Assembly: GCF_947495285.1 (NCBI RefSeq)
Contig: NZ_CANLXZ010000005.1
Coordinates: 1 to 64,000 of the forward strand
Source of the DNA: an uncultured Nonlabens sp.
Lineage (GTDB): Bacteria; Bacteroidota; Bacteroidia; Flavobacteriales; Flavobacteriaceae
Length of the DNA stretch: 64,000 nt
Direction of reading: 5' to 3'
In this document: piece by piece, positions 26,170 through 36,400 of the stretch
Layout of the letters: each line of letters begins with the position of its first letter
Position numbering within the stretch: the stretch's first letter is position 1
Notes under the pieces: model-generated
Database searches by the model: none
What the model was told of the DNA's origin: nothing
The model's input: the letters and a program-made list of their open reading frames with translations, nothing else
Translations under genes and position numbers: made by a program

Positions 26170-27003
26170 ATGCATTTAAGAAACATACATAGATACGGTT
26201 ACGACTTTAAAAAACTAACCGAATCACACCCAGAACTAGAACAACATATAATTGAAAGCCCTACGGGAGCAGCAACTATAGATTTTAGTGACGCTAGGGC
26301 CATACTAGAATTCAACACCGCTTTATTAAAACATCATTATAAAATTAAATACTGGAAACTACCAGAACAATCTTTGTATCCACCTATTCCAGGTCGTGCA
26401 GACTATATACACCACATAGCTGACCTTCTTGAAAAAGGAGATAGGACTGGTCTAGACATAGGCTGTGGCGCTAGTGCCATTTACCCTATTTTAGGTAATG
26501 CCATTTATGATTGGAATATGGTAGGTTGTGATGTAGATGACAACAGTATAGGATTTGCAAAAAAGAATACTTTAAAAAATGACGCCATAGAAATACGTCA
26601 TCAAATTGATAAAGGAAATATCTTTAAAGGTGTCATTCTAGATGGAGAAAACTATGATTTCACGATGTGTAATCCACCTTTTTACACTAGTGAAGAAGAA
26701 GCCATAAAAGCAAATATAACTAAACAAAGAAAACTAGGTACACGAGAAGAGATACGCAACTTTGGCGGTCACTCTCACGAGCTTTGGTGCAATGGTGGTG
26801 AAGCACTTTTTATAAAGCGTATGATTAAAGAATCTGTAGCTTTTAAAAATCAGGTAGGATGGTTTACGTGTTTGCTTTCGCAAAAGCAAAACCTCATAAA
26901 ACCCCTTAAACAACTTAAAAAACTCAAAGCAGACGTAAGAGTTGTAGAAATGACTACCGGTAAAAAAGAATCTCGCTTTGTTGCATGGAGATTTAAAAAC
27001 TAA
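26170..27003 (+). CDS. rlmF: 23S rRNA (adenine-N6)-methyltransferase RlmF
   Basis: The protein has 277 residues. RlmF methylates A1618 of 23S rRNA. It begins with MHLRNIHRYGYDFKKL..., has the family's IPGRADYIHHIADLL, the SAM-binding DIGCGASAIYPILG, and the catalytic NPPFYTS of N6-adenine methyltransferases. GGHSHELWCNGGE is another RlmF signature. The dispersed palindrome occurs inside it in altered form (at 26874-26887). It is followed after 36 bp by the TPR-AAA gene on the same strand, which may be co-transcribed. Confidence 0.93.
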   Translation: MHLRNIHRYGYDFKKLTESHPELEQHIIESPTGAATIDFSDARAILEFNTALLKHHYKIKYWKLPEQSLYPPIPGRADYIHHIADLLEKGDRTGLDIGCGASAIYPILGNAIYDWNMVGCDVDDNSIGFAKKNTLKNDAIEIRHQIDKGNIFKGVILDGENYDFTMCNPPFYTSEEEAIKANITKQRKLGTREEIRNFGGHSHELWCNGGEALFIKRMIKESVAFKNQVGWFTCLLSQKQNLIKPLKQLKKLKADVRVVEMTTGKKESRFVAWRFKN

Positions 27004-27039
27004 GAAATCCCCTTTTTAAAAATTTACTGAAGAAAATAA

Positions 27040-28380
27040 ATGGACGATAAAACTATTCAGAATTTAAGAGAAGCACTCGAATTCTCTCCAGATAATATCC
27101 CATTAAGATTACACCTGGCCGAGTCGCTACGACTAGCTAACATGCTAGAAGAAGCTGAAGAAGAGTATGAAATTATTTTACAGTACAAGGCAGAGCCTAA
27201 GGCTAGAATAGGCCTCGCCCTTATTTCTTATAAACAGAAAAATTATTCTAAGGCCATCGTTATCTTAGAAAGCCTGATTCAAGAAGGCAATAAAGATCTA
27301 GATACTCATTTATTCTATACACGTGCATTAGTGAGGTCTAATGACACACAACAAGCAGTAGATGCATATCAAGATTTATTGAAATTCCATCCCGATTTTA
27401 GTGATGACGAGTTAGATAAACAATTAAGAATGCCATCTACAGCCGAAAATAATTATGAAGAAGATGACGCGTACGATGATGAGTACGACGATGGGTTTAA
27501 TGAAGCAAGCGTCTTTATAGAAAAACCAGAAATAAGTTTTAAGGATGTAGGCGGTATGGAAAATGTAAAGCGCGAGATCGATTTAAAGATCGTACAGCCT
27601 TTATTACATCCAGAAATTTATAAAGCCTATGGTAAAAAAATAGGTGGTGGTATTTTACTTTACGGACCTCCAGGATGTGGTAAAACTTATATTGCCAAAG
27701 CTACCGCAGGCCAGATCAACGCAAAATTTATATCCTTAAGCCTTAATGACATTTTAGACATGTGGATAGGTAATTCTGAAAAAAACCTACACCGCATTTT
27801 TGAAGTAGCTAGAAATAATACGCCTTGTGTTTTATTTATTGATGAAATAGATGCTCTAGGTGCTAGTCGCAGTGACATGAAACAAAGCGCTGGTAAAAAT
27901 TTAATCAACCAGTTTTTACAAGAGCTAGATGGAATATCAAATGATAATGAAGGTCTACTTATTTTAGGAGCGACTAACATGCCGTGGCATCTAGATACCG
28001 CTTTCAGACGTCCAGGAAGATTCGACCGCATACTTTTTGTACCGCCACCAGATGCTCCAGCACGAGAGGCTATTTTTGATCTTAAACTAGAAGAAAAACC
28101 TACTAAAGATATAGACACTAAAGCGCTCGCAAAAAAAGCTCCAGAATACTCTGGCGCAGACATAGAAGCGGTGATAGACATCGCAATAGAGAACAAACTA
28201 GAAGATGCTATAAAATTAGGAGCACCACAACCACTGGTCACAAAAGATCTTTTAAAATCTCTTAAACAGCATAAACCTAGTACAAAGGAATGGTTTACTA
28301 CTGCAAAGAACTTTGCTGTTTATGCAAATGAATCTGGGCTTTATGACGACATACTGACTTATTTGAAGATTAAAAAGTAA
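27040..28380 (+). CDS. TPR domain plus CDC48-like AAA+ ATPase
   Basis: The protein has 446 residues. Residues 1-130 form TPR-like helical repeats; a strongly acidic linker follows (EEDDAYDDEYDDG, about 143-155). Then comes one AAA+ module of the CDC48/FtsH type: FKDVGGMENVKREI, Walker A GPPGCGKT (about 209-216), Walker B LFIDEID, sensor 1 ATNMPW, and FRRPGRFDR with the arginine finger. Such single-ring ATPases remodel or unfold proteins. The stop overlaps the next start (TAATG), so it is translationally coupled to a TPR membrane protein, its probable anchor or client adaptor. The specific role is unknown. Confidence 0.88.
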   Translation: MDDKTIQNLREALEFSPDNIPLRLHLAESLRLANMLEEAEEEYEIILQYKAEPKARIGLALISYKQKNYSKAIVILESLIQEGNKDLDTHLFYTRALVRSNDTQQAVDAYQDLLKFHPDFSDDELDKQLRMPSTAENNYEEDDAYDDEYDDGFNEASVFIEKPEISFKDVGGMENVKREIDLKIVQPLLHPEIYKAYGKKIGGGILLYGPPGCGKTYIAKATAGQINAKFISLSLNDILDMWIGNSEKNLHRIFEVARNNTPCVLFIDEIDALGASRSDMKQSAGKNLINQFLQELDGISNDNEGLLILGATNMPWHLDTAFRRPGRFDRILFVPPPDAPAREAIFDLKLEEKPTKDIDTKALAKKAPEYSGADIEAVIDIAIENKLEDAIKLGAPQPLVTKDLLKSLKQHKPSTKEWFTTAKNFAVYANESGLYDDILTYLKIKK

Positions 28381-29633
28381 TGATAGAAGCCTTATATGAA
28401 AGAGCCTATTTACTTTTCCAGCAAAGACGCTATCCACAGGCAGAGCAGTTACTTAACCAGGCACTGACTCAAGATCCTAATAGTATTTCCTGCCTGCATC
28501 TACTGGCCGAAGTAAATCTAGCCCTAGACGACCCTAAAAAAGCAAATCATTTTATAGACATAGCTATAGGATTATCGCCATCTACCGATTTATTATACGC
28601 TACTAAGGCACGAATAATGCTAGACGTAGAACGTTATGATGAGGCAGAGGAATTACTAAAAAAAGCGATAAGTTTAAATCCTCAAGAGCCACAAAATTAT
28701 GCGATGCTGGCTCATATATCGCTTTCGCGAAAGCGGTATAAAGAAGCAGAGCAACTAGCTGAAAAATCTTTATCTCTAGATCCAGCTAACTTGCTTGCCC
28801 TTAATGTAAAAAGTACCGCACAATTAAAACAAAATAAAAAAGCAGAGTCTGAAGAAACCTTAAAAGGGGCGCTGGGAGAAAATCCAGAGGATTCTTATAC
28901 CCACACAAATTACGGCTGGAATAAGCTAGAAATGGGACAGCATAAAGATGCGCTGGAGCACTTTAAAGAAGCACTACGCTATGACCCAAATAATTCTTAT
29001 GCTCAATCGGGAATGATGCAGGCATTACAGGCTAAGTATTTTGTGTATCGATGGTTTTTAAAATACCAGTTCTGGATAGGTAATATGGCTGCAAAGTATC
29101 AATGGTATTTTATCATAGGCTTTTATGCAGGGACTAGATTGTTGAGATATGTAGCAGACTCAGTACCTGCACTAGAGCCTTTTCTATCTCCTATTGTAAT
29201 ACTGCTAGCTCTAGTTGCTTTGAGCACATGGATTATAGGCCCTATTTCTAAATTACTTTTCAGCTTTAATAAATATGCAAAGTTCTTGTTAGGTAAGAAA
29301 GAAAAGCAGGCTGTGATTTTTACTGGTATTTGTGTATTGATTTCACTCAGTGGTGTTGCGGCTTATTTAACACTAGAAGACGGCAGGTTTTTAATGGTTG
29401 CTATAGCAGGACTTATATTAATGATTCCATGGAGCATGTTTTATATGGAGACTAAACCTAAATATATGATGCCACTCGCTGCCGGTATCATGACTATTAT
29501 CGCTTCTATTGCATTATTTATAAGCTTTACTACTGGTAATGTGGACAACCCTTTTGTCATCGGTTTTTTAATAAGTTTCTTTGCTTTCCAGTGGTTTGCA
29601 AATGCTGTAAGTATTAAAAGAAGTAATATATAA
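28380..29633 (+). CDS. TPR membrane protein coupled to the AAA+ ATPase
   Basis: The protein has 417 residues. The N-terminal half (about 1-215) is a run of about six TPR units (A..L...A..L.P pattern, for example YDEAEELLKKAISLNPQEP). The C-terminal half has about five membrane helices from near residue 240, including WYFIIGFYAGTRLL and AIAGLILMIPWSMFYM. The start codon overlaps the AAA+ stop by one base. One intragenic copy of the palindrome encodes LSRKR in a linker between TPR units. Probably a membrane receptor for the AAA+ partner; the cargo is unknown. Confidence 0.8.
   Translation: MIEALYERAYLLFQQRRYPQAEQLLNQALTQDPNSISCLHLLAEVNLALDDPKKANHFIDIAIGLSPSTDLLYATKARIMLDVERYDEAEELLKKAISLNPQEPQNYAMLAHISLSRKRYKEAEQLAEKSLSLDPANLLALNVKSTAQLKQNKKAESEETLKGALGENPEDSYTHTNYGWNKLEMGQHKDALEHFKEALRYDPNNSYAQSGMMQALQAKYFVYRWFLKYQFWIGNMAAKYQWYFIIGFYAGTRLLRYVADSVPALEPFLSPIVILLALVALSTWIIGPISKLLFSFNKYAKFLLGKKEKQAVIFTGICVLISLSGVAAYLTLEDGRFLMVAIAGLILMIPWSMFYMETKPKYMMPLAAGIMTIIASIALFISFTTGNVDNPFVIGFLISFFAFQWFANAVSIKRSNI
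28720..28735. repeat. Dispersed palindrome inside the TPR membrane protein gene
   Basis: A perfect CGCTTTCGCGAAAGCG, read in frame as tCG CTT TCG CGA AAG CGg, giving SLSRKR. Confidence 0.9.
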
Positions 29634-29654
29634 AGCTCTATAAAATTAAGAAAG

Positions 29655-29696
29655 AATAGGAAATATCGATACATGATATTCTCACTGTTCTTTTTT
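29655..29696 (+). terminator. Probable terminator after the TPR membrane protein gene
   Basis: AATATC/GATATT hairpin with flanking partial pairing, then a T6 run at 29691-29696. The stem is weak. Confidence 0.4.
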
Positions 29697-29774
29697 AATT
29701 AGAAAATATGCTATAAAGTAGATTTAATACGAAAGGTATAAAAATCATCACGACTACTTTTCAAATTATGTATT

Positions 29775-29939
29775 ATGTTTAAAATATTTAAAAAGAAAAC
29801 AGAGTTAGAAAAACTGCAATCTGAGTATGAAAAACTCATGAAAGATTACCACTCGCTTTCTAAATCAGATCGCGCGGCGAGCGATAAGGCTTATGCAGAG
29901 GCTGACGAGATTCTCAAAAAAATGGACGCGTTACAGTAA
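29775..29939 (+). CDS. Lacal_2735-family small protein
   Basis: The protein has 54 residues, too short for a 60-residue cutoff. It starts MFKIFKKKTELEKLQ, then EYEKLMKDYHSLSKSDR and a helical AYAEADEILKKMDALQ: an amphipathic, basic-start helical protein. From memory this matches the conserved Lacal_2735 family of Flavobacteriaceae, whose function is unknown. It stands alone between the TPR gene terminator and the argS terminator. Confidence 0.75.
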   Translation: MFKIFKKKTELEKLQSEYEKLMKDYHSLSKSDRAASDKAYAEADEILKKMDALQ

Positions 29940-30089
29940 TCTAAAAACGCTGAGGAATCATCTTATCATTAAAAAACATGAATTATAACAAATGTTATGA
30001 GCTGTTTTATGATCCTAAAGACCTTTTTATAGTAAAGTAATATACATTCTACCCTTATAATCATTTGACTACTTGAGTTTTAAATAAAG

Positions 30090-30130
30090 AAAAAGCTTCT
30101 TATTAATTCATAATAAATTAATAAGAAGCC
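30090..30130 (-). terminator. Rho-independent terminator of argS
   Basis: A perfect 14-bp stem (GCTTCTTATTAATT with its complement) and a 7-base loop, with TTTTTC following on the minus strand, 33 bp past the argS stop. Confidence 0.85.
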
Positions 30131-30162
30131 CTACTATATTAGAAACATAAACTCGTTTTATT

Positions 30163-31947
30163 TTACATTTGTTCAGGGACTTCTATTCCCATAAGATGAC
30201 AGGCGCTTTTTACGACAACTGCTGTTTTAAAACATAATAACAAACGGAATTGCTTCATGTGTGCATTATTTTCTTCTACTATCTTAGGTACGTTTTGATA
30301 GAAAGAATTGAATTCTTTTACTAGTTCATACACATAATTTGCAATTAAAGCTGGACTGTATTTATCTGCTGCAGTTTGTATCATGTTAGGATATTGCTGT
30401 AATGACATAATCACTGCCGTATCCTTATCTGTCAACTCTAAATTTGTGGCAGTCATTAATTTGTTATGATCAAATCCTGACTTCTTTAATATCGACTTAA
30501 TACGAGCATGTGTATATTGAATAAAAGGACCTGTATTGCCTTGAAAGTCTACCGATTCTGCCGGATCAAACATCATGTTTTTCTTAGGATCTACTTTTAA
30601 CATAAAGTATTTTAAAGCCCCTAAGCCTATCATATTATACAGACGTTCTTTCTCATCTTCAGAAAGACCTTCTAATTTTCCTTGCTCTTGTGCAATGGTT
30701 TTTGCAGTTGAGGTCATTTCTTCCATCAACTCGTCAGCATCTACCACAGTACCTTCACGAGATTTCATTTTACCAGAAGGAAGCTCTACCATACCATAAC
30801 TTAAGTGGTATAAATTCTCTGCCCAGTTAAAACCTAGTTTCTTAAGTATTAAGAAAAGTACTTTAAAGTGATAATCTTGTTCATTACCTACGGTATACAC
30901 CATAGAATTAATGTTATGATCTTTTACTCTCTGGATAGCTGTTCCTATATCTTGAGTCATGTAAACTGCAGTTCCATTACTACGTAGAACTATTTTTCTA
31001 TCTAATCCATCTTCTGTAAGATCTATCCATACAGAACCATCAGGATCTTTTTCAAAAACACCTTTATCAAGGCCTTGTTGTACGACATCTTTACCTAGCA
31101 AGTACGTATTACTTTCATAATACAAACTATCAAAGTTTACTCCTAGATTTCTATAGGTAGTTTCAAAACCGTCATATACCCATCCATTCATCTTTTCCCA
31201 CAGCGCGACTACACCAGCATCGCCTTTCTCCCATTTTTGAAGCATTTCTTGAGCTGCTAGAATAGATGGAGCTTCTTTCTTTGCCTCTTCTTCGGTTTTA
31301 CCTTGAGCGATAAGAGTTGCTATTTCCTTTTTATATTCTTGATCAAATTTTACATAGTAGTTACCTACTAATTTATCTCCTTTTAAGCCTGTAGATTCTG
31401 GAGTCTCGCCTTCTCCATATTGCTTCCACGCTAGCATGGATTTACAGATATGAATCCCTCGATCGTTTATAATTTGCGTCTTATTTACTGTGCGTCCTGT
31501 GGCCTCTATAATATTTGCTACAGAAAATCCTAATAAATTATTTCTAACATGCCCTAGGTGAAGCGGTTTATTTGTGTTAGGAGAACTGTATTCTACCATA
31601 ACACCAGGTTGGGTAGTGTCTTGACTTTTTATACCGTAATTCTTATCACTAAGAATACGGTTAAAGTCTTTTAAGAACGCGGTTGCAGCTACTGTTATGT
31701 TTAAAAAACCTTTTATGACTTCTATATCGGTGACTAAATCTGTATGCTCTTTAAGATACTCCCCTATTTGCTGTCCTATCGCTGCTGGATTACCTTTAAT
31801 ATGACGTAACATAGGAAATACCATGATGGTAAAGTCTCCGTTTTGATCCTTTCGCGTAAGCGTAATTTCTACATTATCTAATTCTATAGAAAAAATTGAT
31901 TTTACAGCTTCTTTTGATGCGTTCTCCAGTTGTTGAAAAAGTGTCAT
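30163..31947 (-). CDS. argS: Arginyl-tRNA synthetase
   Basis: The protein has 594 residues, class I synthetase, charging tRNA-Arg. Add-1 N-terminal domain (1 to about 110), HIGH-type motif HLGH (about 130-133) within SSPNTNKPLHLGHVRNN, KMSKS-equivalent MKSREG, and the C-terminal anticodon-binding DALR domain ending in ACHLMGIEVPEQM. The length is normal. It is monocistronic with a TATCTTTG box 18 bp upstream and a strong terminator. Confidence 0.97.
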   Translation of the reverse strand: MTLFQQLENASKEAVKSIFSIELDNVEITLTRKDQNGDFTIMVFPMLRHIKGNPAAIGQQIGEYLKEHTDLVTDIEVIKGFLNITVAATAFLKDFNRILSDKNYGIKSQDTTQPGVMVEYSSPNTNKPLHLGHVRNNLLGFSVANIIEATGRTVNKTQIINDRGIHICKSMLAWKQYGEGETPESTGLKGDKLVGNYYVKFDQEYKKEIATLIAQGKTEEEAKKEAPSILAAQEMLQKWEKGDAGVVALWEKMNGWVYDGFETTYRNLGVNFDSLYYESNTYLLGKDVVQQGLDKGVFEKDPDGSVWIDLTEDGLDRKIVLRSNGTAVYMTQDIGTAIQRVKDHNINSMVYTVGNEQDYHFKVLFLILKKLGFNWAENLYHLSYGMVELPSGKMKSREGTVVDADELMEEMTSTAKTIAQEQGKLEGLSEDEKERLYNMIGLGALKYFMLKVDPKKNMMFDPAESVDFQGNTGPFIQYTHARIKSILKKSGFDHNKLMTATNLELTDKDTAVIMSLQQYPNMIQTAADKYSPALIANYVYELVKEFNSFYQNVPKIVEENNAHMKQFRLLLCFKTAVVVKSACHLMGIEVPEQM

Positions 31948-31965
31948 AATAAAAATTTAAGCCCG

Positions 31966-31973
31966 CAAAGATA
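31966..31973 (-). promoter_or_regulatory. Bacteroidota -7 box TATCTTTG for argS
   Basis: An exact consensus match 18 bp before the argS start codon, followed by GC as in other promoters of this window. Confidence 0.5.
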
Positions 31974-32026
31974 AGGATTATGAAAGGCTTAGGGTATTAC
32001 TACTACTAAGAATGTAACTTTACGAT

Positions 32027-32452
32027 ATGCTACATAATGTCTCTTACAATAATCCTAAAATAGAACGCGCTATTTCTAGCGAGGTAGGTGCTATTCTCTC
32101 TTTAAAAGAAAGGTGGAAATTAAAAGGATCTGGTTCTCCTAAGCTTTTAATTACAGCCTGCAGTATACAAATTCATAATCTATTAGTACTAGATAATAAC
32201 ATCAATTCTTGCAACATCGAATTGAGAAAAAATGGTGTCATTTTAAGATTTAGATCTTTATTAGAAACCTATGCCCTGCCTATTCCCTATTATAAACTGG
32301 TTATTTATAAAGGAAAAGCCCAGGAGTACAGCATACATAGGGATAACTATTTTATTAAAGTAAAGGCAGATCATAAGAAAATTCATAAGTTTTTTGAAAA
32401 ACTAGCCCAATTAAAAACTGATCAAGGATTTGAATACATAGATGATTTATAA
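32027..32452 (+). CDS. Conserved hypothetical protein
   Basis: The protein has 141 residues and the family is not recognised. It is a soluble alpha/beta protein without signal or membrane segment. Visible features: a basic start to the middle (LKERWKLKGSGSPKLLI), a beta-rich core (RKNGVILRFRSLLETYALPIPYYKLVIYKG), and a charged helical end (KADHKKIHKFFEKLAQL). The frame has no competitor on either strand and good codon use. It lies 77 bp before the ABC ATPase gene on the same strand; a functional link is unproven. Confidence 0.6.
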   Translation: MLHNVSYNNPKIERAISSEVGAILSLKERWKLKGSGSPKLLITACSIQIHNLLVLDNNINSCNIELRKNGVILRFRSLLETYALPIPYYKLVIYKGKAQEYSIHRDNYFIKVKADHKKIHKFFEKLAQLKTDQGFEYIDDL

Positions 32453-32529
32453 TAAGCGTATTTTTAAGTAAAAACTGTAACGTATCGCATGAAGGAGACA
32501 CTAACGCTTTAAATAAAAAAATCAATCGC

Positions 32530-33429
32530 ATGATTCTCAGTTTAAAGAATGTTTCTAAAACATATAGTAATGGTGTAAAAGCACTAGATAATGTAACGAT
32601 AGATATCAAGGCTGGTATGTTCGGTTTACTAGGTCCTAACGGTGCTGGTAAGTCTTCTTTAATGAGAACCATTGCTACCTTACAATCTCCAGATTCTGGA
32701 AGTGTGCATCTCGATGGACTAGATATATTAAATAATAAAATTGAATTTAGAAAAACACTGGGTTATTTACCACAAGAATTTGGTGTGTATCCTAAAATGA
32801 GTGCTCATGATTTGCTGCATTACTTTGCAACTCTTAAAGGTGTTTCTAGCAAATCAGATAGAAGACTTATCGTAGAAAAAGCGCTAGAAATCACTAATCT
32901 TACTGAGGTACAACACAAGCACGTAGCTGGATATTCTGGCGGTATGAAACAACGTTTTGGAATCGCTCAATTACTACTTAACGACCCTAAGTTAATTATT
33001 GTAGATGAACCTACAGCTGGACTGGACCCTGCAGAAAGAAGACGCTTTTTAAATGTTCTTAGAGAAATAGGAACTAATCATATTGTTATTTTCTCCACTC
33101 ACATTGTGGATGACGTTAAAGAGCTTTGTACCGACATGGCGATTCTTAATGGTGGTAAAATACTCGCTCAATCAACTCCTAAAGAAATGGTTGCAGCATT
33201 AAATGGTAAGGTGTTTACTAGATCTATTGAAAGAGAAGAATTAGAGCGTTATGAATCTGAATACAATGTTATTTCTACTAGTTTTAATGAAAATAGTGAT
33301 TTAATGATACGTGTTTTCAGTAAAGATTTATTGGATTCCGCTTTCGCGAAAGCGAGCCCAACACTAGAAGATGTATACTTTACTACATTGCGCCAAGATC
33401 AAGGTGTAACTGAACTTTCAAATGCATAA
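32530..33429 (+). CDS. ABC transporter ATP-binding protein
   Basis: The protein has 299 residues. Walker A GPNGAGKS (35-42), signature YSGGMKQR (about 136-143), Walker B LIIVDEPTAGLDP (about 155-167) and the switch His in STHIVDDV are all present: a complete nucleotide-binding domain of the drug/lipid-exporter subgroup. It lies 2 bp before the gene for its permease/peptidase partner. A copy of the dispersed palindrome sits near the 3' end and encodes AFAKA. Confidence 0.93.
   Translation: MILSLKNVSKTYSNGVKALDNVTIDIKAGMFGLLGPNGAGKSSLMRTIATLQSPDSGSVHLDGLDILNNKIEFRKTLGYLPQEFGVYPKMSAHDLLHYFATLKGVSSKSDRRLIVEKALEITNLTEVQHKHVAGYSGGMKQRFGIAQLLLNDPKLIIVDEPTAGLDPAERRRFLNVLREIGTNHIVIFSTHIVDDVKELCTDMAILNGGKILAQSTPKEMVAALNGKVFTRSIEREELERYESEYNVISTSFNENSDLMIRVFSKDLLDSAFAKASPTLEDVYFTTLRQDQGVTELSNA
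33339..33354. repeat. Dispersed palindrome inside the ABC ATPase gene
   Basis: A perfect CGCTTTCGCGAAAGCG, read as c GCT TTC GCG AAA GCG, giving AFAKA, a different frame from the copies in the TPR and SDR genes. Confidence 0.9.
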
Positions 33430-33431
33430 TA

Positions 33432-36400
33432 ATGTTTAGTACGATTTATTTACACGAGATAAAGACCTGGTTTAAGAAACCAGCTCCTTATATATTTGCT
33501 GCTATTTTATGGATTCTTGCATTGTTATTAAGTGCTCTTGCATCAGGAGTATTTGATTTTACAGGTGCAACTGTAGTTTCTACTGCCAAAGTAAATAGTG
33601 CTCTTTCTATCTATGGTATGCTAGGTATATTCATGATACTTCTTTATTTCTTATTACCTACATTAATAGGAGGAACGTTACAACGAGATTATCGAAATAA
33701 TATGCATAATGTTTTGTATAGTTATCCAATTACTAAAGTCAGTTATCTAGCATCAAAATTTTTAGCTGGGTTTACGATTACTTTAATTATTGTTTTAGGC
33801 TGTATTGTATTTATTACTATAGGTTTTTATTTACCTGGTGCAAACGAGGAAAACTTAGGACCTTTCAAATTGATTAATTACCTACAACCATTCTTAGTTT
33901 ACACCATCCCTAATACATTCTTTTACAGCGCTATTATTTTTGCGATCACTGCCTTTTTCAGAAATTTAAATGCTGCATTTATTTTTGTATTGATCTTATT
34001 CATTGTCCAAATTGCAACTGGAATAGCTGGTCAAGAAATGGAAGACACTACCTGGTTACAATTACTAGAACCTACTGGAGACACGGCTCTTGCAGAAACC
34101 ATCAAATATTGGACTCCAGATGAGCAAAGTAATCAATTGATACCTATTAAAGGAAATATATTGTATAATAGATTGATATGGTTAACTATATCTCTTATCG
34201 TTTTTATAAGTACTATTTTTAGGTTTAATTTCTCTCAAAACCCTTCAAGTATTTCATTAAGGAAACCTAAGAAAAAGAGAATGACCAAAAGCAACTTTGG
34301 AGTAATTCAAAGAGTTGAAATGCCTAGGGTAAAAAGGGATTTCAGCTATACAAACCAGCTTAAATCTTTATGGACTATGGCTTTTACTGATTTTAAATAT
34401 ATCGTAAAAAGTTGGCCGTTTATCATCATTACTTTGTTTGCATTTCTATTTGCATTTTTAAGTATGATAGAAATTAACAGCGTTTTTGGAACATCTTCTT
34501 TACCTAAAACATGGAGTATGCTATCAAATGCTTCTGGATCATTTAGAGTTTTTGGTGTGATTCTTATCGCTCTTTATGGAGGTTTTTTGATGAATAGAGC
34601 AAGACTTGCTCATATGGGACAGATACTAGATGTAACACCAGTAAGCAATACTTCTATGTTGATCTCAAAGGCTTTAGCTTTATTTTTAATGATTGCATTG
34701 TATCAATCTTTTATAATGCTTACCGGTATGACGGTTCAAACGGCAAGAGGTTTTTATGAATATGAAATAGGGCTTTACCTAAAGGACTTATTCTTAGTTG
34801 GGATTTGGTGGTTCATTCCTTGGATAGGATTATCACTTATTGTTCATACGCTCATTAAAAATAGATGGGTAGGATTTATTCTTTTACTATTTGCACTCCT
34901 ATTTATACCATTAATTTTGGATGGAATAGGTATAGAACAAGCACAATTTAAATTTAATCAAGGCGGTAGCAGTTTAAGCGCCAGCGACATGAATGGTTAT
35001 GGTTTTATCAATAAATTTATCGCTTACAGAGTCTATTGGATATTCTTAGGTATTGCAAGTATCGTAACCGCAATTACTTTGTACAGAAGAGGTGTAGGTG
35101 TAAAAGCTGTAGAACGCTTATACATAGCTAAAAAAAGATTTAAACCTGCAATGTTAGGTGTATTATTTATATCTCTAATAGGATTCTTTACCACAGGTAC
35201 TATGATCTGGAGGTCTAATAATGTGGAACGCGAGATCACTTCATCGAAAGAAAGAGAACAATTAAGAGTCAACTATGAAAAAGACCTTTCTCAATATTTA
35301 GACATACCTCAACCTAGAATAATTTCAGTGAAAGCAAATGTTGACATCTATCCTTACGATGGGGATTACAATGCCAAAGCGGTAATGACTATGGTTAACA
35401 AATCTAGTGTAGCAATCGACAGTTTACATGTTAATAGTGCTATGGATAGTCTTGTTAATATTCAATTAAGCCGTGAAGCAGATATCGTTTATGAGAATAA
35501 AGATTATGATTATACCATCTATAAATTTCAAGAAGCGCTGCAACCCAATGACACATTAATTTTTACGGTTGATAAGCATAATAGAAAAACTTCTTTGCTT
35601 AACAACTTCTCTCCTATCGTTCAAAATGGTACATTCCTTAACAGCGGTATTTTCCCTACCTTAGGATATAGCGATGGTTTTGAAATAAGAAATACCAAAT
35701 TACGTGAGAAATACGACCTACCTCCTAAGGACAGACTGCCATCTCCATTAGCTCCTGGAGCAACAAATAATAATTATATAGGTGGAAATAGCGACTGGAT
35801 AGACTTTGAAGCAACCGTAAGCACGAGTAATGATCAAATAGCCATTGCACCTGGTTACCTCACTAAAGAATGGGAAGAAAATGATCGCAAATACTTTCAT
35901 TATAAAATGGATAGTAAAATACTTAACTTTTATAACTTCATGAGTGGTAAATATGATGTATTAAGAGATGAACATGATGGTGTAAAACTTGAAATTTACT
36001 ATCATCCAGATCATGATTATAATATTAATAGAATGATGAGTGGTCTTAAAGATGGTCTAGATTACTATAATGATAATTATACACCATACCAGCATAGACA
36101 AGCACGTATCATTGAGTTCCCGAGAACTGGTGGTGGATTTGCACAAGCTTTTCCTAACACAATACCTTTTAGTGAAGCCATAGGTTTCATTGCAGATGTT
36201 GATGAGGATGACCAAAACGGTGTCGATGTTCCTTATAGTGTTACTGCTCACGAGCTTGCGCATCAATGGTGGGCGCATCAAGTTATAGGTGCTAAAGCAA
36301 AAGGAATGACTCTACTTTCTGAAAGTCTATCAGAATACAGTTCTTTAAAAGTGTTGGAAACAGGAAGTGGTAAAACCCAAATGCGTAAATTCTTGAAGAA

